Positions 53,001 through 62,500 of a stretch of DNA of 64,000 nucleotides are shown here, in pieces. Under the pieces are notes generated by a model. It saw only the letters and a program-made list of their open reading frames with translations, had not been told where the DNA came from and did not search any database. How positions within the stretch are numbered: position 1 is the stretch's first letter; every line of letters starts with the position of its first letter. A program made the translations under genes and the position numbers. The stretch spans positions 62,001 through 126,000 of the forward strand of contig NZ_CAJHCR010000014.1 in NCBI RefSeq assembly GCF_904848585.1. Reading direction: 5' to 3'. This DNA is from Paraburkholderia kirstenboschensis. GTDB lineage: Bacteria; Pseudomonadota; Gammaproteobacteria; Burkholderiales; Burkholderiaceae.

Positions 53001-53852
53001 TTAAAGTCTGAATCGTTGCCGTAGCGTCGCTGCGAGTAGTTCCATTGCGTCCGTCGTGCGGTCCCTATCGCCGCGCATCAAAACCACATCATGGTCTTCA
53101 ATGTGCGGCAGGCCGTCGAGCACCCGCATATCGCCGCTGACCCGTGCACGATCGAGAAGCGTCACGGCCAGACCGGATTCGACACACGCCTTGATCACCT
53201 GTGTCGATCCGCTGTCCAGGATCACCCGCCATTTCCGTCCCGCTGACTGCAGTGCGCTCGTCATGGCTGCACGGTAAGGACATGGCTCGGCATAAAGCGC
53301 CAAAGGGAGCGGACGGGTGTCATCGATCACAAAGCTGGGGCTGCCGACCCAAACCGGCGTTGTCACGGTCAGTACATCCGCAGACCTGCTTTCCTTTGCT
53401 GGCTGAACGACTATCGCCAGATCGAGCTTGCCGCGACCGAGCTGGTCGCGAAGTTTGAAGCTTGGCGCCGTCTTTACTTCGAGAACTACGTTGGGCCAAC
53501 TGGTTGCGAAGCCCGGCAAGATGTCGCGGATCACATGCGCAGCGTATTCATCCGGTATGCCGAATATGACCCGACCGGCCAGTCTCTTTCCCTTGATTTC
53601 TTCTACAACGCGATCGTGCGCCGCAAGCACCTCGCCCGTACTGGACAGAAGCCGCTTGCCGAGTGCCGTCAACGTGACCGACTGATTGTCCCGCTCGAGG
53701 AGCCTGCCGCCCGCGATAGCCTCGAGGCGCTGGATGTGAATGCTCACCGCCGCGGGGCTCCTGTTGACCAGCTCGGCCGCCGCGCGGAAGCGTCCTAGCC
53801 GCGCGACAGCGTGAAAGGTCCGCAGCAGATCAATGTCGAGAACGGTGCTCAT
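53001..53852 (-). CDS. LysR-family transcriptional regulator
   Basis: A 283-residue LysR protein. The winged helix-turn-helix covers residues ~5-65 (LLRTFHAVARLGRFRAAAELVNRSPAAVSIHIQRLE) and the effector domain residues ~90-283 (GRVIFGIPDEYAAHVIRDILPGF, LDLAIVV). It is divergent from the EamA transporter gene with 74 bases between, the classic LysR arrangement, so it most likely activates that gene in response to the exported compound. Confidence 0.93.
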   Translation of the reverse strand: MSTVLDIDLLRTFHAVARLGRFRAAAELVNRSPAAVSIHIQRLEAIAGGRLLERDNQSVTLTALGKRLLSSTGEVLAAHDRVVEEIKGKRLAGRVIFGIPDEYAAHVIRDILPGFATSWPNVVLEVKTAPSFKLRDQLGRGKLDLAIVVQPAKESRSADVLTVTTPVWVGSPSFVIDDTRPLPLALYAEPCPYRAAMTSALQSAGRKWRVILDSGSTQVIKACVESGLAVTLLDRARVSGDMRVLDGLPHIEDHDVVLMRGDRDRTTDAMELLAATLRQRFRL

Positions 53853-53854
53853 GG

Positions 53855-53869
53855 TTTAATGTCGTTAAA
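53855..53869. promoter_or_regulatory. LysR-type binding site in the divergent region
   Basis: TTTAA and TTAAA form an inverted repeat with a 5-base spacer, directly upstream of the lysR-type start codon, matching the T-N11-A rule. It is a candidate autoregulatory and activating site for the lysR/eamA pair. Confidence 0.5.
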
Positions 53870-53926
53870 TGACTACGTCAGTATATTTCAATTTTCGAAT
53901 CGACCTCGGCGGACTAATCTGCATGG

Positions 53927-54871
53927 ATGGCAAGAACATCGACACACAATGCAAGCTTGAAGCCCCATTTGCGCGACGCGGATCGCGTGCCGCTGCCCTT
54001 GCTCGAGGCGGGGATGGTCCTGACATGGAGTTCCGGCTTTGTTGGAATGCGGTTTTCGGCGGATTACGCGCCAGTACTTCTGGTGTTGCTATGGCGGTTC
54101 ATAACGATTTCTGTCTGTCTTTTTCCCTTCGTCGCTCGGGAGATTCGGAGTGCGCCTTGGCCCGTTTTGATTCGGCAGTCGACCATCGGCGTATTCGCGA
54201 CGGCGGGCTATCTCGCCGGCGTCGCGAGAGGAATCGAGCTCGGGGTTCCGACCGGTCTCGCCGCCCTCATTGCAGACTTGCTACCGGTTGGCGTAGTAGT
54301 TATTTCGACCTGCGTCTTCCGTGAGCACAGCCCAAGAAGTGTGTGGGCCGGATTAGCGCTTGGCCTTGCAGGGATGCTCATTGTCTGTCGCGACGCAGTC
54401 GCGCTCGGAACAGCGCCGGCATGGGCATACGCACTACCGGTTGCCGGTATGATTTCGCTCGCGGCGGCTACGGTTTGGCAGCAACGATCAACGGCTCGCG
54501 CAGGAAGTTTGAGCCCACCGGGCATGCTTTGGCTGCAAAGCGTCGTCTCCTGCCCGATCTTTCTATGGCTGCAGGCATCGCACGGCAATGTCATGCCGAT
54601 CGCAACCGTGGGGTTTGCTGCCAGCGTCGCGTGGACTGCCATTCTGGCGACGCTTGGCGGATGGGGCCTTTACTGGACGTGTCTACGGCGGTCCTCGTCT
54701 GCTCGTGTCACGAGCGTTCTCTTTCTGAGTCCTCCGATCACGCTAATCTGGGCATGGGCGATGTTTGGCGAACCACTCTCATGGCCCATGGCGATCGGAA
54801 CGGGAATTTCCGGCCTTGGGGTCCTGCTCGTTGTGCGACCCGACCGTGCGAGAGGCAGGCAGGCTGTTTGA
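53927..54871 (+). CDS. EamA/DMT-family metabolite exporter
   Basis: A 314-residue protein with ten transmembrane helices in two EamA halves (MVLTWSSGFVGMRFSADYAP opens the first; the second ends IGTGISGLGVLLVVRPD). Related RhaT/YdcZ-type exporters remove amino acids, purines or drugs. It is controlled in all likelihood by the divergent LysR regulator. Confidence 0.9.
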   Translation: MARTSTHNASLKPHLRDADRVPLPLLEAGMVLTWSSGFVGMRFSADYAPVLLVLLWRFITISVCLFPFVAREIRSAPWPVLIRQSTIGVFATAGYLAGVARGIELGVPTGLAALIADLLPVGVVVISTCVFREHSPRSVWAGLALGLAGMLIVCRDAVALGTAPAWAYALPVAGMISLAAATVWQQRSTARAGSLSPPGMLWLQSVVSCPIFLWLQASHGNVMPIATVGFAASVAWTAILATLGGWGLYWTCLRRSSSARVTSVLFLSPPITLIWAWAMFGEPLSWPMAIGTGISGLGVLLVVRPDRARGRQAV

Positions 54872-55032
54872 CGACGGACTTCGGTGAACCGAAGGATTGC
54901 GTCCCCCAGTCTTAAGGGAGAGCCGGCCCTTCTAGATATGCACAAGAGACCGGCATGAGAAAAACCCCGCGTCAAAGCCGCTGTCTCGCGTTAGACGATG
55001 GCGCGATATTCGCCATCGCCCGGATCAAGAGG

Positions 55033-55084
55033 TTGTACAGGATCATTGTAGGGCCGATAATCACTACAATTAAATCATTGTCAT
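55033..55084 (+). promoter_or_regulatory. Promoter and operator of the MocR-type gene
   Basis: TTGTAC (55033-55038) and GATAAT (55056-55061) are 17 bases apart, a good sigma-70 promoter. ATTGTAG (55045-55051, in the spacer) and CTACAAT (55064-55070, at the start of transcription) are a perfect inverted repeat. ACTACAAT, six bases, ATTGTCAT (55063-55084) repeats the layout of the palindrome at 57319-57340 and reaches into the start codon. The layout suits autorepression. Confidence 0.65.
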
Positions 55085-56429
55085 GGATGCATTGACCATG
55101 CCTGAGGCCCGTTATAAGCGGGTGGTTGACCGCCTGGCGGCTGACATCCGCGATGGCCGTCTGCTTCCCGGTACGCGTCTGCCGACGCACCGCGAGCTGG
55201 CTGCTCAAGAGGGACTGGCGCTGGTCACCGCGACGCGCGTCTACGCGGAGCTTCACACGATGGGTCTGGTGAGCGGCGAAACTGGCCGCGGCACCTTCGT
55301 CAGGGAGCCACTCCCTCGCGGTCAAGGCGTCGATTTGCACGCCTGGAGCGCCGTTACGATCGACCTGAGTTTCAACTATCCCTCTGCGCCGGGTCAGACA
55401 GAGCTTCTCCGGGCCGCGTTGCGCCAGCTCGCCGCGGCTGGCGACCTGGAGTCGCTGCTTCGATACCAGCCGCACGGCGGTCGCGAACACGAGCGCGCTA
55501 CGGCGGCACGCCACCTGGCGAATCGTGGTGTCACGGCAACGGCCGGAACCACGTTGCTCGTGAGCGGCGCGCAACACGGATTGACGACGGCCGCCATGGC
55601 ACTGCTCGAACCCGGCGACGTGGTGGCAGTGGACGCGCTGACCTACCCCGGGTTCAAGCTGGCCGCCGAGGCCGCTCGACTGGAACTCGCGCCGATCCCG
55701 GCCGCAGGGCGTGGCCCCGATCTCGACGCACTGACCGCTCTGTGCAAGCGACGACGCGTACGCGCCGTTTATGCAATGCCGACGCTGCACAACCCTCTTG
55801 GCTGGGTAACGAGCGCGAGCCGACGCCGCGAGCTTGTCAGTATCGCTCGACGGCATGGACTGATCCTCATCGAGGACGCCGCCTATGCATATCTCGCAGA
55901 AAATGCGCCGCCGACGTTGGCATCGCTTGCTCCGGAGCGGACGATCCATGTCACGAGCTTGTCGAAGAGTGTCGCGACAGGTCTGCGCGTCGGCTTCGTC
56001 TGCGCACCACGCGAATGGATTCCCAAACTTGAGCGCGTCATCCGCGCGACGACGTGGAATACTCCCGCAACCATGACGGCCCTCGCCTGCAACTGGATAA
56101 ACGACGGCACGGTGGCCCGGCTCGAAGACGAGAAGCGGCAGGATGCCACGCTGCGCCAAATCCTCGCCGCAGAAGCACTCGGCAAGCTTAAGACGGTGAG
56201 CCATCCGGCTTCCTACTTCATCTGGGTTCCTCTGACGCAGGAAGTTCGGGCTGACGCGGTTGCGATGGCGCTGATGCGCGAGCGCATTTCTGTGTCAACT
56301 GCCCTACCGTTCGCGACATCGACCCATGTACCTCATGCCATCCGCCTCGCAATCGGGTCCGTCGATCTGCCCACACTGCGACGATCGCTGGAAACAGTGG
56401 CCCGGGTTATTACCGAACTGACCTACTGA
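55083..56429 (+). CDS. MocR-type regulator (GntR DNA-binding domain fused to aminotransferase fold)
   Basis: A 448-residue protein. Residues ~8-75 are a GntR winged helix (DIRDGRLLPGTRLPTHRELAAQEGLALVTATRVYAELHTMGLV in two parts). Residues ~100-445 have the fold-type I aminotransferase domain, with TLHNPLGWV and the PLP lysine Lys295 in SLSKSVATGLRVGF. MocR proteins bind PLP or PLP adducts and switch genes for amino, sulfonate or vitamin metabolism. A second ATG at 55098 is possible and would place the operator just ahead of the coding region. It probably controls the TauE/SafE gene. Confidence 0.92.
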   Translation: MDALTMPEARYKRVVDRLAADIRDGRLLPGTRLPTHRELAAQEGLALVTATRVYAELHTMGLVSGETGRGTFVREPLPRGQGVDLHAWSAVTIDLSFNYPSAPGQTELLRAALRQLAAAGDLESLLRYQPHGGREHERATAARHLANRGVTATAGTTLLVSGAQHGLTTAAMALLEPGDVVAVDALTYPGFKLAAEAARLELAPIPAAGRGPDLDALTALCKRRRVRAVYAMPTLHNPLGWVTSASRRRELVSIARRHGLILIEDAAYAYLAENAPPTLASLAPERTIHVTSLSKSVATGLRVGFVCAPREWIPKLERVIRATTWNTPATMTALACNWINDGTVARLEDEKRQDATLRQILAAEALGKLKTVSHPASYFIWVPLTQEVRADAVAMALMRERISVSTALPFATSTHVPHAIRLAIGSVDLPTLRRSLETVARVITELTY

Positions 56430-56504
56430 CCTACTGACCTGCAGGCGCAAGAGCGCAGTCTGTCCACCCGGATTGTCTGGGCTATTGACTTGCATACCGT
56501 GGAC

Positions 56505-57263
56505 TCATCGAAGGTAGCCTGATACGCCATCCCACAGCAGCTTGGCCGCCGTGAGTATCAGCAGTCCGTAGCAGGCACGATACATCTGCCGCTGGTCCAA
56601 CTTTGCGTGCAAGCGCCACCCCAGCCAGACGCCAGAAGGAACGGCAAGCAGGCAGATCGCCATTAACGTCCAGACCGCGGCGGTCGGCCTGGCGAGAGCC
56701 AACCATGGTGCCGCCTTGATGATGTTTCCTACCGTGAAGAACAGGCTGGTAGTGCCGCCATAAACCTGTTTGCTAAGGCCAAGCGGTAGCAGGTACATCG
56801 CCAGCGGCGGGCCGCCGGAGTGCGCCACCATAGTGGTGATGCCCGACGTGAAGCCAGCGGTGACAGCCTTGGATGACGATCGCGGACGAACCGCGGTTTC
56901 TCCGCCGCGTAAGACCCACATGCCGACAAAGATCAAGGTGACTGCTGCCATCGCGATCCCAATCGCGCGGTGGTCCAGCACGCTGAATAACCCATAGCCA
57001 ACCGCAATACCGATTACCAGCCCGGGCAGCAGCACAAGTAGATCGGGCTTCGACCACGTGGATGGCTTCCAGTAACGGAGGCTGAAGAGATCCGTCGCGA
57101 TAAACAAAGGGGCAAGCAAGCCTCCCGCCGTCACCGGATCCATCACGAGCGAAAGCAGCGGAATACCGACGATGGCAAAGCCACCACCGAAGGAGCCTTT
57201 CATGAAGCAGATGAGAAAGACACCTGCGAAAGCGACGAGGATTGTGGTGGTGTTCAGTTCCAT
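56505..57263 (-). CDS. TauE/SafE-family sulfite/sulfonate-type exporter
   Basis: A 252-residue, eight-helix membrane protein with family blocks FMKGSFGGGFAIVGIPLLSL, TSGITTMVAHSGGPPLAMYLLPLGL and FTVGNIIKAAPWLALA. The ATG at 57263 is preferred over 57272 because AGGAA then lies ten bases before it rather than touching it. The family exports sulfite, sulfoacetate or similar anions. A palindrome matching the MocR-type operator lies 56 bases upstream. Confidence 0.9.
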   Translation of the reverse strand: MELNTTTILVAFAGVFLICFMKGSFGGGFAIVGIPLLSLVMDPVTAGGLLAPLFIATDLFSLRYWKPSTWSKPDLLVLLPGLVIGIAVGYGLFSVLDHRAIGIAMAAVTLIFVGMWVLRGGETAVRPRSSSKAVTAGFTSGITTMVAHSGGPPLAMYLLPLGLSKQVYGGTTSLFFTVGNIIKAAPWLALARPTAAVWTLMAICLLAVPSGVWLGWRLHAKLDQRQMYRACYGLLILTAAKLLWDGVSGYLR

Positions 57264-57636
57264 GTTGCCCATTTCCTTTCATCGACCAGGAGCAAGGACA
57301 AGCGTAGCCCGATGAATCATGACAATCAAATTATTGTCATGGATACAAATGCCATTTAATACATTAGATGACCAGGCAAACTGCCGAATGTTTGCTTGCG
57401 GCCGGCGTATGCCAGACGAGGCCAGACGAATGCGAGAGTCGCATCGCCATACCCTGTCGATCACACTGTCAACTAGTCCCTCCGGTGCGGTCAAAAACCT
57501 GCTCCCGTTCCGGAAAGCCAACAGGTGCCGGCGCGCGGCATGAATTCATGCGATCGGTAGGCCATCGGAAGGTCATGCCGATCCAAGCTCAGCCCGTAGT
57601 TCATTGCTGCTTGCCCTGTACGTCTCGGGGCGCACC
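57264..57636. other. Divergent region between the TauE/SafE and acyltransferase genes
   Basis: A 373-base interval. It holds the palindrome at 57319-57340. Other open frames here have no coding character, and the right half shows nothing I can name. Confidence 0.45.
57319..57340. promoter_or_regulatory. Palindrome upstream of the TauE/SafE gene, matching the MocR-type operator
   Basis: ATGACAAT and ATTGTCAT are a perfect 8-base inverted repeat with a 6-base spacer (CAAATT). The right arm and its flank (ATTGTCATGGAT) are identical over 12 bases to the sequence across the MocR-type start codon, and the left arm shares ACAAT with it. Confidence 0.65.
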
Positions 57637-58746
57637 ATGCTCGACATGGGAGGGGCTGTGTTCATTCTTTCAACTTTCGCGACCATCAGGGCTACGCATC
57701 ATCTGCCAAATTATTTTTCTTTCAGCGGAAAGCGCTCGCTGCATGTCGACGTCGCCAAAGGCATCGCGATGCTCGGAATTGTTGCAATTCATAACCCAAT
57801 GCTGCTTAAGCACGGTGGCGGAGTCTTTGATGCACTACTCGCGTTCGCGTTACCGGTTTTCTTCGTAGCCACCGGAATGTTTATTCGTGAGGACGCGCAA
57901 TGGCGCGACGTCATTGCGACGCGCTCCAGGTCTCTGCTCCTGCCCTATGCAGCAGTGGTTATAGCGCAGGCTTTGTGGCAAATGCCGCTGTCGATGTCCC
58001 GCGCTGCGCAGACTGTCTCTGGGGCGCTGTATGCGTCGGGCGCGACGGTTCCCTGGGTAACGCTATGGTTCCTGCCTCATCTCTGGTTGGTGTCGATCTT
58101 GGCGTACGTGGTCACGCGGCTGACGCGACGCGTGGCCTATCGACGCGCGATATGTGGCTTGGCTGCAATTGCATTGATTGCAACAGGAAGCTGGGCGTTG
58201 CACCAATTCGATCGACCGGACGCGCCCGCTCAACTTCCGTGGAGCATCGATCTACTGCCTCTTTCGCTCGCGTTCGTGCTGGCCGGCCATGTGTGCCGCC
58301 GCTTCCTGCTGACTCTGCGTCCGAACAGCTGGCTAATCCTGTGCGTCGCTGCAGCCTTCGTCTTTGTTCAGGCTCTACCTGGGTCGTCGATGGATCTGAA
58401 CCTTCGGCGCTATGACAACGCAGGACTCACGACTCTATCCGCCTTGCTTGGCTGTTATCTCGTGTACTCGATAGCGTCGTTGATCGGGGACGTTCCCGGT
58501 GTCGGGCGAACGATGAGCGCAATTGGCCGCGCAAGCCTCATCGTATGCATCGTTCACTTTCCGGTTCAACAGCTTCTGCTTCAACACGCCGGACATGCGC
58601 CAATGCATCCGACGATGCTCCTGGCCGCGTCCCTATCCGTGGTCTCGGTTGGAATATCGATGCTTGTCAATTACGCGATCCAATGTTCTAGCCGACTCAA
58701 TTGGCGACGGCATAAGGTGTACGAACGTAGTTTCTCCAACTTCTAA
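57637..58746 (+). CDS. Acyltransferase 3 family membrane protein
   Basis: About 369 residues from the ATG at 57637; start choice is uncertain since TTG, ATG and GTG codons in frame all lie nearby. Some ten transmembrane helices follow the family N-terminus SLHVDVAKGIAMLGIVAIHNPML, where the His is the conserved catalytic position. Family members O-acetylate or O-succinylate surface sugars. No glycan genes are directly adjacent, though the flippase block is about 5 kb away. The C-terminal end abuts a nitrilase fragment. Confidence 0.83.
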   Translation: MLDMGGAVFILSTFATIRATHHLPNYFSFSGKRSLHVDVAKGIAMLGIVAIHNPMLLKHGGGVFDALLAFALPVFFVATGMFIREDAQWRDVIATRSRSLLLPYAAVVIAQALWQMPLSMSRAAQTVSGALYASGATVPWVTLWFLPHLWLVSILAYVVTRLTRRVAYRRAICGLAAIALIATGSWALHQFDRPDAPAQLPWSIDLLPLSLAFVLAGHVCRRFLLTLRPNSWLILCVAAAFVFVQALPGSSMDLNLRRYDNAGLTTLSALLGCYLVYSIASLIGDVPGVGRTMSAIGRASLIVCIVHFPVQQLLLQHAGHAPMHPTMLLAASLSVVSVGISMLVNYAIQCSSRLNWRRHKVYERSFSNF

Positions 58747-59148
58747 TTGATAGATATCCAGATCTACTGTGCACCGACAGCGGACAGCCGCCCCACGTGG
58801 GTCTCATCCATGCAGCACATTGCGATGGAAGGCCGTTGTTTCGTTCTCTCTGCGTGCCAGCATCTACGGCGCAGCGATGCCCCGGACAGCTATGCGGCGG
58901 TCCAGGGCAATGATCAGAACTCCGTTCTGATGCGCGGCGGCAGTTGCATTGTGGCGCCTCTCGGCACGGTGCTGGCCGGCCCCGTATTCGATGAAGATGC
59001 GCTACTCGTTCAGGACCTCGACCTTGGTGACCTGGCTAGAGGCAAATTTGACTTCGATGTTGTCGGCCACTATGCACGCCCGGACGTCTTCCGCCTTCAC
59101 GTGAACGAGGCGGCAACGCCGCCCGTTCGCTTCGAGCAGACCCCGTAA
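58747..59148 (+). pseudogene. 5'-truncated nitrilase remnant
   Basis: The 133 codons match the C-terminal third of nitrilases: IYCAPTADSRPTW, MQHIAMEGRCFVLSACQ, VLMRGGSCIVAPLGTVLAGP and ARGKFDFDVVGHYARPDVF. The N-terminal two thirds, with the catalytic Glu, Lys and Cys, are absent, and homology begins right at the acyltransferase stop codon. The frame is still open, so it was probably separated from its front by a deletion or rearrangement rather than by point mutation. It cannot be an active nitrilase. Confidence 0.85.
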
Positions 59149-59531
59149 CCGCTTCGCTTACGATTGGCGGCATTCAGCCTGTCCTTGTGACGACCGGCGA
59201 TCGTCGCCATACGGAGAGCGCATCAAATCCACCGTTGCTGAAAGTGTCTTGACATCTCCCCGAAATCGATTAGAAATCGTATCGATAGGGTCCTGCGATT
59301 GTTCCCGGCTTGACGCGGAACGATACGCTGGGCGCCTCTGCTTGAGCCGTCCACCGCAATAGGTAGGGTTGCACTAGTTGCCTCGGACGTGCCGGCTGCA
59401 CGTGTCTGATTTGAGCGGAAGCGTGGCGGAACGCGACCTTCCGGGGACATTCCGGTACGGCGAGTCGGCCAATAGTGCTGAGTTGGCGCACGAGATCCGG
59501 GCTGTCTCGTGGCCGACGCAGGTAAGAGCAA
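59149..59531. other. Intergenic region upstream of the MalT/SARP-type regulator
   Basis: A 383-base gap. A consensus -35 (TTGACA, 59249-59254) is visible on the plus strand, but a good -10 at the right distance is not. GAAATCG occurs twice close by, followed by TATCGAT (59262-59287). No gene is convincing here. Confidence 0.4.
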
Positions 59532-62500
59532 ATGGCGAACAGCAAACCGCTACTCGCGAAATTGACACGCCCACGATTGCACCGGACCATTGCCCGGCCG
59601 CGCCTTTTCGCTCTGCTCGACGCGCAGCAAGACCACGCGATCACCTGGATCACCGGTCCGCCGGGCGCTGGCAAGACTTCGCTCGTTGCGAGCTATCTGG
59701 CCACTCGCCGTTTGCCCGGCATATGGTTCCAGGTCGACGCGGCCGACCGGCACCCGGCGACGTTCTTTTTCTACCTGCGTGAGGCCGCGCTTTCCTGCGT
59801 GCACGGCAAGGGCGCAGCGCGTCTGCCGCTGTTCACGCCCGAGTTCGAGGCAGACCCGGTTGGGTTCGCGCAGAACTGGTTCCGGGAGCTCTTCGCCCGG
59901 CTGCCCGACAAGGCTGTGCTCGTGCTCGATAACTATCAGGAGGCGGGCGCAGGCACGGTGCTGCACCGGATCGTCGAAAGAGCAGCGCAAGAGCGGCCCG
60001 AACGCATCCGGTTGATCATCATCAGCCTGACAGAGCCACCGCCTGAGCTCGTCAGGCTCGTCGCAAATGAGAAGCTTGCGGTCATCGGATGGGAGCAGTT
60101 GCGGCTGACCCTCGCCGAAACCGCCGAAATTGCGATGACCAGGCACAGCCTGGACAATGAGTCTCTGCAGCTATTGCAGCGGCAGTCGGACGGATGGGTC
60201 GCAGGGCTGATGCTCATGCTCGAGCGCATTGGGCACGCCAGCGTCGCATCGGAGTCATTTGCACCTGAGGCGACTGAGGCCGTCTTCAACTACTTCGCCG
60301 GTCTTGTGTTCGACCAGGCGCCCGCGCCGATGCGTGACTTCCTGATGCGGTCAGCGTTTCTCCCCAACATGACCGTGGAGACCGCGAGCAGAATTTCGGG
60401 CCGCTCAAACGCGGCAAGCATTCTCGACTTGCTCTATCGCCGACACATGTTCACCGAACGGCGCAGCGGTGCGGAGATCACCTATCAGTACCACGCGCTC
60501 TTTCGCGAGTTCCTGCTCTATCGTGCACGGCAGGTGTACAGACCGGCAACCTGCAAAAGGCTCGCCGCACAAGCCGGTCGTGTGCTCGAAGAGCGAGGCC
60601 AGATTGAACAGGCGGTGGCGCTCTATTCGCTCGCGAATGAGGGCGAGGCTCTGGTCCGTCTGATTTGCGAACATGCGGACAGTCTATTGAGCCAGGGCAG
60701 GCACCGGACCCTTGAAGACTGGATCTGCCTCACGGACGAGAGCGTGCGCAAGCGCGCGCCCTGGCTCACGTACTGGCTCGGCGCTGCTCGCATGCCATTC
60801 ACTTCTGACAACGCCCGTGCCGCGTTCAAAGACGCTTTCCGGTGTTTCAGGCAGGAGCACGACGTGGTCGGTAGTCTGATGTGCGCCGCGGCGGTGATCG
60901 AAACGTTCTTCCTCGAACGGGCGGAGGACCTTCACCCGGCGGACGAATGGATCGACGCGTTCGAGGACGCACTCGAAAAAATCCCGCATGCGCTGCCCCC
61001 CTCTCTGGAAGCGCGGCTTGTACCTTGTTTGCAAGGAATCATCTTTCGTCGGCCCGATCATCCGAAGCTGCCTCAATGGGTTGAGCGAGCCTGGCATTTG
61101 CTCTCGACGATGTCGGGTATCGAGCAGCGTCTGAGGACGGGTGCGGTACTGCTCATGCATCACGTGTGGCAAGGGGATTTCCCGAAGGCCGCGCTTCTCT
61201 TGCGCACGGTCGAGCAATCCCCGGTCGAAGCGGACGTCGCACCGCTCCCATTGATCTGCTGGCGGCTGCAACAGGCTCGCTACCACTGGAGCACCGGCTC
61301 TCCGGCCGAGGCTCTCTCGCTTCTTGACGCGGCTCTTGTCATTGCACGCGAAAGCGGCGTGCACGCGATGGACCGCTACATCCATGCGCAACGAGCGTAT
61401 GCCTGCCTGGCGGGGCGCCAGTTCGATGCAGCGGAGCACAGCCTGAACGTCATGGAGAGTCTGCTTCAGACCGGCGCAGGACCGGACACTGCGCTTTTCA
61501 ATTTTCTGAAGTCTGGCCGCCATCTGCTCGACGGCGATCTGGACGCAGCAGTGCAATATGGCGAACGCAGCCTGACGGCTGCGCTCGCATGTGGCATGCC
61601 AGTCGGCGCTGCGCTGTGTCGGAACGCTCTGGCTCAGTCGTTGATCTGTACCGGGCAGTGCGCGGCGGCGCAGACGCATCTGGACGAGATGTTGAAGATC
61701 GCAAAGGACATGCGTAGCCCGCTGTTCGAGCACGCCGGTCTGCTCCTCTCCGCATACTGCCGGCTTCAATCCGGAGACACTCAATCCGCGTTGGATCCTC
61801 TTAGACGCGGATTGAGCATTGGCTGCACGCATCAGTTCTGCTTCATCCATCCGTGGGCGCGCCCGGAAGCGATGCAGCGCCTGCTCGCGTTGGCGTTGAA
61901 AAACGGCATCGAGTGTGAATATGTGCGCGCGTTCATCAGGCGCGAACGGCTGCTTCCCGAGTCGCCCGACGTCGACCCCTGGCCGTGGGCCATTCGCGTC
62001 AACACCTTTGGTGGACTGACCGTGTTCGTCGACGATGAGCCACTGCGCTTCAATGGTAAGCCACAGCGCAAGCCGCTTGAATTGCTTGAGGCCATCATCG
62101 CTCATCCGGGCCGACATGCCCCGAAAGTCACACTCATCGATCAGTTGTGGCCCGCCCTCGAAGGGGACTCAGGACAAAACGCATTCGAACTCGCGTTGCA
62201 TCGACTGCGCAAGCTGGTGGGCCGCGACGATGCCGTCGTCATGCAGGACGGTTGCGTTACTCTCGACGCGAAACAGTTCCGCGTGGATACGTGGAACTTC
62301 GCGCGCCTTTGTCAGAAGGTCGAACAAGCCACCTCGCCCAATACCGATGCAACCGGATGGGCGCAGTTGGCCGACGAACTCCTGCTTCTCTATTCGGGCG
62401 AGTTTCTGCACGGCGAGGACACTCCGTGGGTCATCGCCGCCCGGGCCCGATTTCAAAGCCAATTCACCCGGGCGATAGCGAGCGTCGGGCTCGAGCTACA

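Noticed and set aside
54972-56204. Minus-strand open frame of 410 codons opposite the MocR-type gene
   Set aside because: The MocR protein is well supported with its PLP lysine and winged helix; the opposite frame has no motif or start signal.
60684-62117. Minus-strand open frame of 477 codons inside the MalT/SARP-type gene
   Set aside because: The plus-strand frame has clear ATPase and BTAD motifs. The opposite frame has none and looks like a GC-driven shadow.
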